64,000 nucleotides of DNA from Xiphias gladius (lineage: Eukaryota; Chordata; Actinopteri; Istiophoriformes; Xiphiidae). A program made the translations under genes and the position numbers. Under the pieces are notes generated by a model. The model made no database searches and was not told the DNA's origin. It was given only the letters and a program-made list of their open reading frames with translations. This document shows, in pieces, positions 12,008 to 25,800 of this stretch. Where the stretch lies: positions 3,049,521 through 3,113,520 of the forward strand of contig NC_053418.1 of the NCBI RefSeq assembly GCF_016859285.1. The letters run 5' to 3'. Each line of letters starts with the position of its first letter. The stretch's first letter is position 1.

Positions 12008-15000
12008 CTGCATTCACATGTTCTGCCCAGCAGGAGCAGAAGGGAAGTCATTTTCACAGCTGGACGCACAGGAGTATCACAGACCTGGAGCCAGAGGGGA
12101 GCCGAGGTCCGGGCTTGTGGCAAAAAAAATTAGATCTACTAGCGTGGATGAGTTTATTAAAAGCTTTACTTTATATATAATGTAATGGCTTAGTCCTTGT
12201 CAAAAGATATTTGGAACAGCTGCACTAAGTTTTCTTTTTTTGGATTTGAAACAAAGTAGCTGATTGGCTGAACAACAGAAAATGAATTGCCAGCAGTGTT
12301 AATAATCACTTGTTTAGGCCTTTTTTTTCATGCAAAATTCACTGGTTGCAGCTTGTCAACCATGAATACTTTGACTGCATATCCATTTAATTAACTATGT
12401 CTGTCTAACCGTTTTTAGGTTTGAAACTTTGGACAGTCGAGTAAATACAAAAAAAAGCTGTCAACTTGGACTCTGCACTACTGCGCACCCACACCACACT
12501 TACTCGGAAAATCTGCACTATTTTTGGACATTTTATAGACCGACTAATTAATCTGCAGATTAATCACTAATGGACATAATCATCAGTGGTAACCCCCAAT
12601 CTTTTTTATTTCCAGTTAATGGCTTCAAGACCTCGATGCTTTCTGATAAAACGGGAATTTCTCTCGTCGTGTTATTTCAAGAAAGTGAATCAACAGAGCA
12701 GCAACTTTCGGATCGTTGAAATCTTTGATCGAAACGTAGCATAAATTTTGGCTTTGTTGATCCTCTGACAAAGTCGGTCGCACTGGGGATGCCTGGAGGA
12801 GATCATAAACAGCACCCCCACCCCTCCCTGTCTGAAAGGAGAGGTCACAAGAGCAAGAACATACCAGACTTCTTGGGAACTTTCTGTTTCATGACCCCAA
12901 CCTCTTGTCCGAGTATGTTTGCATTTCTGAGCTCCAAAAAAACATCCCCTCACAAACGTCAGGGAGCCAGCTAGATATTGACAGTACAGTCTGTCTCCAT
13001 AAAAAAAAAAAGAAAAACACTTATTCAAGATGTGATGACGTGAAGAGAGGCTAACCGCTAATGCCTGGCAGCCCCACGAGCTCCACACTGGTTCAAATTT
13101 GGTCAGGGTGGGCAACTCAACAGGCAGCAGAGAACACTATGTGATCTGGCAAGTGGCCATGTTTTCTTTTTCCTTCACAGCATGTGTGATGAGGAAGAAA
13201 CCAAGACTCTCCTAATATCTTGACGCACTTATAACTTGACCTGTGTGTCCCCTCTGAGCTGTACGGTTATGTAACCTCTGTCCCTCGTCCAAGTCCACTC
13301 GAGAGGCTGCTGATGTCGTAAACATGATGGGAAAACAGCGGCCCAACGATAACAAGACACAACAAGCAGCAGCGCTGCGGCTTGTTTTTCTGCTTTGCCT
13401 CAACATCAAGTATTTCCATCATGTTGGGTGTTGCAGTACACGAAGATAAAGGCGGCGTGATAACCATCTCAACCTTTTACATAACTGTAATCAGCCCAAA
13501 GTGTCTCTGCTGCAAAGACGTCACGAACACTTTGTTCTGGGCGATCTAGTGGTCAGAGCACTTATTCTGAAATTGAAAGGTCACAACAGCTGTCAAGTAG
13601 TCTTTAGCAAGACATCAAACCCCCATCATTCACTATAAGTGGCCCTGGGGGCGGGTTGCAGCCAAATGCACGAAATGTACACCGAAGTAATGAGTGCAGA
13701 TGCTCAGACTTTTGCGGTTTACGTAAATAAGATACGACTCATTCATCCGAAACTTGGCCTGATTTTCCACTGGTGGTGGTTCTGCTAGAATCTAAACCTT
13801 TATGTAAGAAGCTGCACTTTAAAGGTCAGCATGTAAATTTAATATTCCCTCCTCGGCTCTGCCCAGCACAGTGCATTCAGACGGGAGCTGAACTACAGCT
13901 GGACCAACTGTAAAAGGTTGAGATTACTCCGTATTGAAATATTCAAAAGTCCGAATAGATCTGCCATCTATAAATATACAGTACCAAACGTGGTCCTACG
14001 GCTAAATCACAGAAGTATCGTGAGCACCTTTTCTCTGCTGCTGTTGGCGGTGATCGACCTCTGCGTGGCTCCTCTCAGCGCCGTTCTGTAGTTGTAGAAA
14101 TTGCTGGAAGGATCCATCTGGTGCTGCGGAGAGAAAAAAACGGTGTTAGTTTGAGCAAAGCTAACCCCTGGTCAAACCTCGACAAACAAACCCAGATGAG
14201 GAGGAGCGGCTGAAGGAGAAGTGGGTGTGAGGGGCCAACAAGCTGTCGATTAAATTTATTTGACTGAATTTACCCCCTTGAAAGTACTTGTTCCTGTTGC
14301 GATGGTATGACTCAGACAAAACTGGCTTGCAAAGAAAGGAAAAGTCATGGAGGGATATTCTGAACATTGGTGTGGTTTTCGAGCTCAGATTTTATGCAGA
14401 ACGTGCAGTTGCTCGGGCCTGAAAAAGATTAGCCAACCGATGAGACGACTGACAGAAAATTAATAAATTTGACGAGTGATCATTTGGGTCATTTATCAAG
14501 CAGAAATGCCAAATATTTGCTGGTTTCAGCTTCTCTATCGTGAGAACAATTCAACTTTTTCTTTGTTTTATGCTATTGTGAAAACCGCACTTTGGCCTGT
14601 TGGTTGGACAAACGAGCAATTTAAGACGTCACCTTGGCCTCTGACATCTTTTCTCACATTTCCTACAATAAATTATCAATTTTTTAATGGATTCATGGAT
14701 TTTGAATGAAAAAGAAAGTAATCATTAATTGCATATTTAAAGAAAAAATGTCTAATATCTAAATAAAAAAATCCATCCTATACACAAACTGACCACTCAA
14801 CCTCTATAGTGGCGCACCACATAGTAACTAACCCTCAGCGTGGCACGAGCCTGTCGGTGTCATGTGATATCATCAACTGTATGACCCTGAAAAAAAAAAA
14901 AAAAAAAAAAAAACCAGCAGCAGAGGAGCAAATTAACTCCACACAGCCATCGCAGCAAACTATGACTCAGCGGGAGAGAAAGCTGAAGATTCACCTCAAA

Positions 15001-16808
15001 TAAGGCTCACAGGGACAAAACAGGAGGGTAAAAGGAAATCATCAAAAGAGTGAAACAGAGCAGCGAAGTGGTGAGTAGGTGCGTGACTGACGGAGAGAAC
15101 GACAGACAGAGGGAGAAAGACGGAGATGAGCTCCGGTGAGACATGAAAGGAGCCTAAAGAACCGAGTCTTTGAAAGCCTTTAGATCCAACAGAGGGTCCC
15201 GGCCTGACTCATCTCCACCTCAGATCTCCTCTTTCAAAAAGGGCTGACTGACAGCGCGTTGGGCCCGGAGAGCGCGTTCCCTGCACTACCTGGGGTTTAC
15301 TCAGGTCCCACAGGGAGGAAGAAGGGGTACTGTGTTTGATCTGAGCCCCAACTGCACTGAAACATATGCAGCTGCCTCCTTTCCCCTGGACTCGTGAGTT
15401 CAACATGTTTGGTGTTAGATTTGCCTTTTTGTTGACTCTTGACTTGGCTTAACTAACATGTCTCTTCAGATCCCTGCTACTGTCTTGTTCACTTGCTTTT
15501 TTTCGTTTTTGTTTTTTTAAAAAGGAGTTCAGTTTGAATAAAAAGCAAACTATTTTGTGCCGGGATTTATAGCAGGGATTTAAATCCAAACTTTTGGCAA
15601 TGAACACATCAAACATCAAAAGCCAATGAAAAATACTGACGAAAACCAACTTTGGGAATTGTGTATGGTGGTAGGAAAAGGAAAGCACCTTGCTTTTTGG
15701 CCCTTTTCTTATCGTGTCTTTGGATAAAGTGAAACCAGAGTAAAACTGCCTCACAACAAAGCTGAGGCGAGGTTCTGTATCTACGCTTTTTGTGAAATCG
15801 TTACATGACGTCAGCTTAAAACAGTTTCAAAAGATGTTGCGATCATATAAAACCGGGGAAAAGTTGTCATGTGTTTTCCTTTAAAGTAAATTAAAATGCT
15901 TCAGTACGGCCAATTTTTTTGATGAGTAATTGCAGATGTTTCATCCAGGATGTCAAAGTCTTTACCTACTCAGTTATGCTGCCCTAAAGGAGGAGGAACA
16001 CATGGATTGCAATTGTTTTCATCCAGCTCTGTGAGATCTGCGTTAGTCACAGCTAATCTCCCCTCTCCTACTCAGATCCATGTTTTCAAGAGCTTTCATC
16101 ACAACTGTGTTTATCTGTCTGTCATTGCACTTAACCCGACAATTCACAGATAAAGAAGAAGTTCCCCCACACGCCCACATTAGCCACAGTTAGTCATCAG
16201 GGTCGAACTCAAAAAAAAAAAGAAAGAAAGAAAGAAATCAAAGAGCTGCTAATGTGTGTGGGAAGGCGAGAAGGACGTTTAAAACAAGGGAATGATACAA
16301 AAATGTTCAAAATTGAAGATTTTCAGTGGCATCTATTCAGATTTTGACTCAAATATCCACAAATCCTTAACGTGAGTTCTTCATTTTCAACCAAGAACTG
16401 GAGGGAAAAAAACCTAACTTACTTCTAAGATGTCAAACTTGGCCGTCTTCACTTTGCTCCAGGTTTTCTTCAGCCGAGACACAGGACTCATGTTCATCCC
16501 AGCTGCAAGACCGACACACACACACACACAATAAAAGACAATGAGAGAGATATCACACACCCAAGCAAACACCCAAACATGATCGTATTAACACATGGCA
16601 TTTTTCCCATTCTGCCAGACAGACGCACATCCCCCCTCCACCCTTCCTGCCATAGCAGTCATCCTTTAACACACCCCCCCTCCCCTTTCCTTCTACTGCT
16701 GTTTTCTTGTGAGGCAGCGAGGCAAAAGGCCGCAGGAACAATGGCGTTAACGCACGCCTCGTTTCCCCTCCCAGCACTCTGCTTCCCATATGGTAATCCC
16801 CGATGTAT

Positions 16809-16849
<41 letters not shown>

Positions 16850-19800
16850 TGCTGCAGGTTCAGGCACCGAGGGGGTCACGACAACATACAAACAACGCTC
16901 GGGTTGATCCACAGACAGAAGAAATATAAAACCCCTTTCGTTCCCTGAACTCACTTCACTTCCCAGAGGACAGTTTGGGTTTATCGTGACACTTGAGCGC
17001 CGCGGGGCCAAAAACGAATGAAAGTCCGACCGCAGCAGAATGTGACAGAGTGCGTCATAACGTGTCTTGTCCGGGAAACAGCACCATCCCGCTCACAAAG
17101 ACACTGGTATGTGTGCATGGACAGGTGCTGGCCGCGCTAGTGGCCCTGTCGGGACACACGATCGTCTTTATGAGAACCTTAATACATTTTTATTGTCTTC
17201 ACCTTCTCAGCGCTGACACAATGTCACAGAAGCAAAGAAGAGACACTCGCAGATCTGTATATTTAATCTTTTTCATCTCGTGCCACACTGAAGGCCCAAA
17301 CTACACACACAAAAAAAACATTTTCTCACATACGTGTCGTGATATCTGGTTATGCAGATAGTTTTGGTTTAATTTGCCCATGTTTTGACGGTAAAGACCT
17401 GCGAATTGAATCAGGCCAGGCCCAACTTATATCAAGTCTAGTTTCGCCGGGGGTAGGCTCCTGCTCTTTGTGGGTCTGAGTGCCGGTATGTCAGATGCCT
17501 GGATCCACCCTGGATCCATCATCGCCAGAGAAAAATGTGTTTCTCTGAGACAAAGCTTCATCGTGTGAACTAATATTTTGGGACCTGTTTCATCAAATGT
17601 GCAACATGCAAGTTGTGATTTGCACGACACCACACTTGTGAACCATGCCTGGGCGTGCCAGACCCCTATACCAAATTTATTGGTGAATTGCCTGGCGACA
17701 TTCGTTCGTGAAACTTGATGCTGCCACCACTCGAAAGCGATGCTTGCAAGCCGCTTTTGTGACGTGGGCCCCCTGATTCTTAGAACACGCGTTTCTACTT
17801 TTGGACCACTGCTGCTTTCCAGTGTCGCGTTCTCCCTCTGTTTGGGTCTGAAGTGAGTCTCATTATCTTTTCTACTCTCTGATCAGCTCCTATTGGGTCA
17901 GATCTGAACTGGCTAGGGAGAAAAACTCGAATAACTCTGGAAAAATAAAACCAAAAACTATTTCCCTGGCCAGACACAGCCACAGGTAATTAAGAAGATT
18001 TCCTTTTCATAGTCACTAATAAACTGCGTAACCCTTGTGGTTCCCCGGAGACGAGGCTGGTGGAGGAGGATTTGCCTGTGGCGCTCTCTCCCTCTCAGGG
18101 GAGAAAGACAGAGGACAGCTGGCACTCCCAATGTCCTCTACTCTCCCGTACCCCCTCACCATCCCATTCTCCCTCTCTGACTCGCCTCCCTCCTCCCTCA
18201 TGTGCTCACACTGTCTCTGGTCAGTGCTGACCATCTGCCTGCATGGAGTTGTTGTGCATCTTCTTCCAGCTGCCTCCCTCCCTCTCTGCTCTGGACACAC
18301 AGATCCCCACAACCCCTCCTCCCCCTCTCAGGCCTGGGAGGATGACCAGATCCCCTCTCCTCCAAAAACTCATCCCCGAAGGAATCCCCGAAGCCCGTCA
18401 GCTCAGCCTCCAGTGTCTGAGGTGCTTCAGGGCTCTGCATGTGTCTCAATGATTTCTAATCTTTATGTAACCTGGGTACTTTTGCTAAGACTAGTGTCAT
18501 CTTTGTCTGGAACATATTTGCAGACATCCACACCTGGAAGCTGCCTAGTACCGCCAGAGTCTATTCTGGTGGCCCATTGTGCAGCTCCGCTGGAGCAAAA
18601 CGCAAAATAACCCTCAGGTGCGCGTTTTTCTGTGAGATTTAAGGAATTTGTATTTTTCCGCACCACCCATGCTACTCTGCAGCTGCCGTATGAGTGTATA
18701 CACGTTTCTGTGAGAAAAACTGTCAGGAAGCGTTTCCCACCTCTGACCACATTATCTGAGAGACCATTATCTGCACGAGCTGTTGCTCCATTCCTTCTGC
18801 TGCCGAGTCTCACTGATGCAATTAGGCTGAAGTAAATTACGTAAGTTGGAAGATGAACCGAGACAGAGTCACAAGAGGTTACTGCTACAGGGGAGATTAC
18901 GTCGCTGCAAGAAATTCCCACCGAACAACAAATCGCATTTACTACGCTGATTGGATTTGCTGTTGACCGTAAGAAACAGCCCTCCGTGCGGAACGTAGAT
19001 CAGAGGGAACAAGTGCAGAGTCCAAATGATACCGACGAAATGTAAAAAATGTGACACCCATTGGTGCAAAGCATTTCCTGGCTGTTGAGTATTATCTTGA
19101 ACCATTTACTGAATCAATCAATGACATTTGAGAAGACAATCATTTGAAACTGAGACTTTTGGTGACTACTTTTCCCCTGGCACTTCAACAAACATACTAA
19201 ATCTTGGGTCATGTTATGTCAGAGGGAAGGAAGACGAACAGTCACTCACAGATGATGGCCATGAGGGAGTTAAAGTTGCCAATGTTGAAGCATTCACGCG
19301 CCACGTCGATGAAGAACTCGATGACTCGAGCTCGGTGCTTCTTCTTCACAGGCTGTTAACAAAATGGAGAACGTTCAAAAACCTGCTTTGGCCCTCGGGT
19401 CTGACTAAACTGTCTGGTAAATGCGTTTGTCAGGAATCCGGTTTTTTAGTAAAAACTGCCATCGTTTTCAGGGAAGATGGCTGGTGAGGTGCTATGCAGA
19501 AAGTCCTAAAGCTTGCTAGCACTTTATGGGACATTTGGGGTTTTGAAATTATAACTGATTTTTGTTCATTCGAGTGATCCTGGAGATAACTGAGCAGACA
19601 CAGTAAATTTGTTAAACCCCATTTTATTTACCACTAGGTGACTCAAACCACAATTCTGGGTTTACTGTAGCTTCTCATTGCCCTTTTGTGATAAAACAAA
19701 TATTCAGTTTAACAATTTTTCCCCCTTTTATATCCCCGTAAACTCAATATCTTTGCCTTTTTTTTCCCCTGAGCAGCAGTTAAAAACTCAATTTGAAGAT

Positions 19801-22800
19801 TTCACCCTGGGCTTTGGTAACTTGTTCCTTTTCATTTTGCACCATTATTTCATAAACTAAATAATTACTTGAAAAAAAATAATTGTCATATTATCACTAA
19901 TGAAAGTAATCAGTAGTTGCAGCCGTGTCATCACTTTGCCTCCATGAGCCGTGAGTGAACTTGGCTTCCTGCTCATTACTCACCATGCAGATTTCTGTAG
20001 CCACCAGATAACTGAGCCTGTTGAACCATTCAACATAAGCTTCCAGGTTGCTGGCCTTCTTGTGATCACTGAAGCAACTCTGCAAAAAAACAACAACAGA
20101 CGTGTAATTAGCATTTAAGATAATTGCAAAGCAAAATAGTGCTGAACTGGAAAAATAAAGCCAATATTTGATTATTTTCTTTTCCCCTTCTCTCAGTTAA
20201 TGCACCAATAAGCATAAAAAATGAAATCTTTGGCGAAGTGGACCTGTGTTAGCCAATCACGCTCAACTTCACCCTGCTTCTATAAGCACAATAGTGGCAC
20301 AATGTTATTCACATTATGCATGCTGGTCCTTTGTGTGGATTCCTCTTGATCTAATTCCACACATTCCTTGGGCCTTACGCCACTTGCCCCCATGAAGTGT
20401 TTTTCCCGCCAGCGGACACATCGCATTTTAACATGCAACAACACATACACACACACACACACACACAGTTATTCCCCTCTTTTCCAAGTGGCTCGTTGGG
20501 GGTACGAGGCAGGCTAGCCTGAGGCACAAAGGCAGCCTTAACCCCCCATCACCTGGCTTCAAAAAAGGAGCTGTTGCCTAGCAGCCGAACGCCAGACAAG
20601 AGAACCCATCGCCAAACACACATGCACTCCCACTCACAAACTCACACACACACACACCCTTCCCAAAACAAATCCTTGGCAGCACTGGTTGCTAGGAGAT
20701 GAGGTGCATGCATGCCCATCTAATCCAGACACTGGGATGATTTGAGGAAATTGTTGGTGAGGTGTGTCTGAGTATATGTCTCTGATCGTGTGTGCGCCTT
20801 TGTGTGCAAGTGCTGGTGTTTGTGAGGAGCAGATATTTGGTCTGCCACTACAGTCTGGAAATCACTTGGCCTCACTTTGACCTGTGGGGCGGCCAGCCTC
20901 TGTGTTGTGTAAACTTAACATCCGTCTGGAGGAGAAACTAGGCCGTCTCACTGCTAACCCACACCAGACGGAGACGAACCAGGTCTGCAAGCAGGATTTC
21001 AGCAGAAACAACGTTGCATAACCTCTGTATATGCTTTCTTAGCTGCTGATGTATTCTTAGAAAAGCATGCAGACGTTACCTTATCGTTGTCCAGAGGGTC
21101 TTTCTGGACGAAGGCCTGGATGAATTCTTCAGGTCCGATGTAACTCAGTCTCTCCTGAAAAGGGAAAAAAACAAACAAAAAACAAAAAAAAAAACAAAAC
21201 AGGAAAATTAAAATTCCACAAATCCATATATGGTTTGCATCTCATTAAAAACCAGGACCTTAAAATGGTTTTGAGAAATCTTTACGAGTTCTTCAGGTTG
21301 CAAGCATAGTGGGTCCTGAAATGGTTCCCCCTAACTTAGAGAGTTCATTTAGGCCCAATGGTACTTAGCGAATCTTCTTCTATGGTAGAACCCTAAGATT
21401 CTTCTTTCCTTTTGGATCTTATACGAATCCTTGATCAAACCCTATTTTTTTTATGAGCCACCAATTTGTTTTCTTCAGCGACAAACTGACATGTAATGGA
21501 TATAAAGCTGTGGTCAAACACCACTGTCTAAAATCAATGCTGTGTTAGGTCAGACGTGGGAGGAGCTGTGGTGTTTGGTTCACCTCGACCACCACACTGA
21601 TTTCTAATCCATCATGCATGTCGGCTCTCCAATCCCTCACATGTTCTCCTCTCAGGATCGATTTGGTCTTATTCTCTGTGTCGATATGAGCGGGAGTCAT
21701 TGGCAGGATTTCAGATTGTTCTTTGGAAAATGACATTTACATCTTAATTTGGTCTGACATGTCACAATAAATGATTGATAGGATGAAATGATTTAAATTG
21801 ATTTTTAAGATGAGACAGATGAACATAACCCTCCCGGGCCAACTCTGGCTCCATTACAGGTTTCTGATGATCACTGGGACTTGACCGAAAAAAAAAATAA
21901 ATAAAAAAAAAGATCTAAATAGTTCTCACCAGTTCTATGTGCGTGAGCTGCTGGGCGACAGTGAAGGGGTCGTTGCAGATAGACAGCATATCTCTCTGGA
22001 TGGCCGCCTGGGGCTTTGTCTTAAGAGCCGTCAGTCGCTCTGCCGCTGTGGCGTTGATCTTGACCAGCGCCTCCTCGTACTGGCTGAGCACTGTCAACCT
22101 CCTGATCAGGCCCTGGCTCATCTGGCCTACCGCCTTCCTGTAAACCTGAGGGATGGACGGGGGATGAAGAGAGCAAGGGGAGGGGAGAGATGGAAAGAGG
22201 TGAAAGAAGAGAATGAATTCATTAGAACGCAATGTTTAGGAGCTTTAAATAGTTCTAGTTTATCCTGCAGTCACTTGGGGACCCAACATAGTTCCTTGAT
22301 TAACAGCTTGAAAAGGGCTGATGATATTTCAACAGAGCTTCAGCATATGAAGGAACCTACAGAGGAACCCTTGATAAACCTTAAGTTTTAACCCGTCTGT
22401 ATTTCCTGTTCTCCAGCTCTGGTTTGAAACACAGTTGTGACACTGCTGTTAGAGACAGTTAAACCAATTTTTCCATTATGTTTGGTTACTAGGGACACAA
22501 AAAAAGAGACACTACAACAAATAACCAGAGATCTGAGTGTGATGTAAATTTGACCGAAACTCCAGTAGCATGCATGCAGCCACTTTGTTTAGCTCAACTG
22601 TAGGCATTTTAGATTAATCCCTGACCCCTGTTCTGTTGCAGAGAGTGGAATGGAATCTACGACACACGTTGACTACATGTCAGCAGAACTGACTGTAAAC
22701 GGATGCCAGCTTGCAGCCCAAACCACAGAACGATCCCTTAAAAAGTGACGCCTCCAGTATTTATTTTGCACGAAAGCATCCTTTTGGTCATGCACTGGGA

Positions 22801-25800
22801 GGGTCACTCCCAATCTTACACAACTGTCTCTCTGCCAGGCTCATTAAGGCCTCTCAGCTCAACAGGGGCAGAGGAGGCGGGCTCTTGGCTTCCTGGCCTC
22901 AGGGGTCAAGAGGTCATTCTGTTCTGAATCTTCCCCTGACTCAAATCAGGCCATGATTAGATAACTGTTCCCTCACTGACACAGTTTAGCACAGACGTTG
23001 CATAAGAGGGTCCACAGAAGGAAGGAGGACATGTGTGTTTGATTTAGCTTATGCGGCGAAGCCTGTGTGTTATTGTGTGAGTGTGAAGGATCCTGTTCAT
23101 GGACTCTTTCCATACCACCGGTATTGAGCTTCCCAAAAAAATCTGGGGTGACTAGGCCCCCTTTTCTCACGACCACATCCCTCCTCCCTGGACTTTCTGC
23201 CAATTCAGCCTCCAGAATCTGGGTTCTACAAACAAGAATCCAGTTCAACGGGGTGGGAAGACACGCGGCTAGCTTTATAATGGATGTGGAGGACCGGTGC
23301 CTAGACAGCAATCAAATATGAGTTTTTGGTGTGGCGCTTAGGCACTTGGGAAAAATGAGCAGACTCGCATCACTCTACTGGAAACAGGCAGGGCGGGACC
23401 TTTTTCTGAAATTCCCTTCCCAGGTCGTGACTAATGCATCTGTGAGATGGTGATGTGGCTGTGAAAAGTGTGATGGCATACAAACACACACATTCACACG
23501 TCAGCCAATCCATTGTGGCTCTGTGGATAGTGCAGTTTTGGCAAGGGATGACTGCATGAGCCCAGGACAGAGAGAAGAAAAATTAAGTTTTAGAGAGAAA
23601 TGTAGTTCAAGTGGAGACGGACCAATAACCAGAGAGAAAATCATATATTCAAATGATCGATGCTTCTCAACCAGGTGCACAAATGAATTGAAATGTCAAA
23701 AATAAGTGAAAAATGTTAATTACAAGCCAACAAATCAAAAACACCTTGGTTGAACCAAAAGTCCTGAACCCAAAGTTATTCAGTTTGAAAACAGCGAACT
23801 CTCCCCGGAATACCTTCACTCAGACACTGTAATATCAGTGTAAACACTGTATACACTGAGCTAATGCTTGACCACACTCCTGCACAGTGGGATAGCAGTG
23901 AGACACGCCACCAGCGAAAATCTCTTCAGTTGCCACTTCAAAGTCAACCATCTGCCGTAACTTCTGTCCCAACTACAAACAGAGGACAGGCCAGGGTTGG
24001 ATAAATATAGCCATTGATCTCAGAGATAACAGCATGCGGGACATTTCTAAGCAGAGGGAGTCACTTTTGCTCATCACAACTATCGGCGTTACGAATGAGG
24101 GGGCCTAGTAGGGGCACGCTGTTCCCAACGCTCGACCCTGGCAGTGATCCTGAGTCGGCAGCCGGCTGCTCAGTACAAGACGACGTGACTGAGCGCGTGG
24201 TTGGTTCATGCCATCGAATCACTGGAGGTCCTGCTTTTCTTGGCTGAGTGGTGGTGTTTCCTGTGGAGCGCCACCTGACCCACGCAAAGGCCTGAATGTT
24301 TTTAGCAGGTTAGCCAAGCAGCACTAATGAACAGATAGTTAAAGGTGCACTGGGTAGGATTATTTTATCTACAAGCATATCCACATTGCCAAGTCACGAT
24401 GGGAGAGAAACACCTCCCTATCACCCAACTAAGACGCACCAGCATTCAGAATTAATTTACTTCAAGTCCAGGTCACGTCTTGAGTCATTCAGACCAGTCC
24501 AAGTCAAGTTTTTTTAAGTCATTTTGCAAGTCAGTTCCAAGTTTTTCAGGCCTCTGAATGCCGACTATTTGTTGTCAAGTCTTTGGAGAGTCACCTCTCT
24601 TTACAGTCAAGTCCTTGTTTTTGTAAAACAAGTTCCCCAACTGTCCAAGCCTCAAATCTCAAGTCTAGAGCTCTGGATATTACTGACTTGAAACATACGG
24701 GAGGAATCTGCCTCAGAGTTTTATTATTCAAAGTGCAATGAGCATTTAAATTCTAAAAAACAGACCTGCAACAACTTTATGTTTTCAGACCCGTGATTTT
24801 TTATTTTACAGTGCCCTGGTGTTCTTTGATGATGCCAGTTGTTTTTCCCCTCTCCATGTTAGGTCTCAGTGAGCTAAAGACAATTTTCCAGCCTGGTGAA
24901 CAATCAAGTGCTCCATTCAAAGGAAATAATCATAATAACATTACATCTTTTACTTCCCTGTTAATTTTTGTTATGAAGCAGTCACAAACCAGACAAAAGA
25001 CAAGTGTTTAAGTTCATATTTTTCAACAGTTAGGATATCAATTCCTTTGGGACTAACTGATATGCAGATACCGACATTCCCAGAGCAACTTTAAACATAC
25101 AGTGCAGTGGCACCTGTCATAAAAGGGAAAAATGCACGCACCATTTGGATTAAAAACAGTAATGTTTATGGTGTTATAATGTGGGATCTGTTAAATCTAC
25201 GTAACTTATCATAATAAAGCCAGAAAATAAAGTGGTGCAAAATAAAAACTGCACATTTTGAGGGATGGCAAGAACTGTGTACCACCAAATGAGGTCAGGT
25301 CAAGATCACAGTGCTTGTTTTCTTCTCCGCTGCTGCTTCCCTATATATCCAACCACATCCATAATGACAGTCTTACTACGGAGATCAAGGTCCTGGAATG
25401 TTTTGAGTGTGGTCTGGACACGACTGTGACCAGATGCTCTGGACATCTATTTTGGACTTGCACCCTTTCCCAGAGCGCTGCGGTTGACGCTCCGAAGAAT
25501 CAGCATCTAACGCTAAACTCCAGATTTGCTCAGGGTTAGGCACATGTGTTTTGTTTTCAAAACATGAGGTGGAGAATCTGTGAGAAACTCGAATGCAAAT
25601 CAATTCCCATCAAGCCCCTGCTGATGTCAGCGGCCTGTTTTCCTCAAAATTTTTTTCCCCAGGCATGTGCACTACCCAGAGCACGGAATCATGTTTTATC
25701 ATCACAGGTTATCTTCTACGATAACATGAACAAACAATATACATGCATAAATAAACAATAACACAAACTTTACTTCCTCAGCTTTTGCTTGTGGCAAATT

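Noticed and set aside
16553..17011. 152-codon minus-strand frame with a Thr-His repeat
   Set aside because: The repeat is the translation of the GT microsatellite; the rest has no similarity to known proteins.
18035..18610. 191-codon plus-strand open frame in rasgef1b intron 8
   Set aside because: Low-complexity Pro/Ser/Leu-rich translation of pyrimidine-rich DNA, with no domain, no homologue I recognise, and competing frames on both strands.
21255..21470. GAACC-rich stretch that may be an inverted-repeat element, with a possible relative at 22235-22390
   Set aside because: Only scattered short motifs agree; I could not define ends or a convincing alignment between the two.
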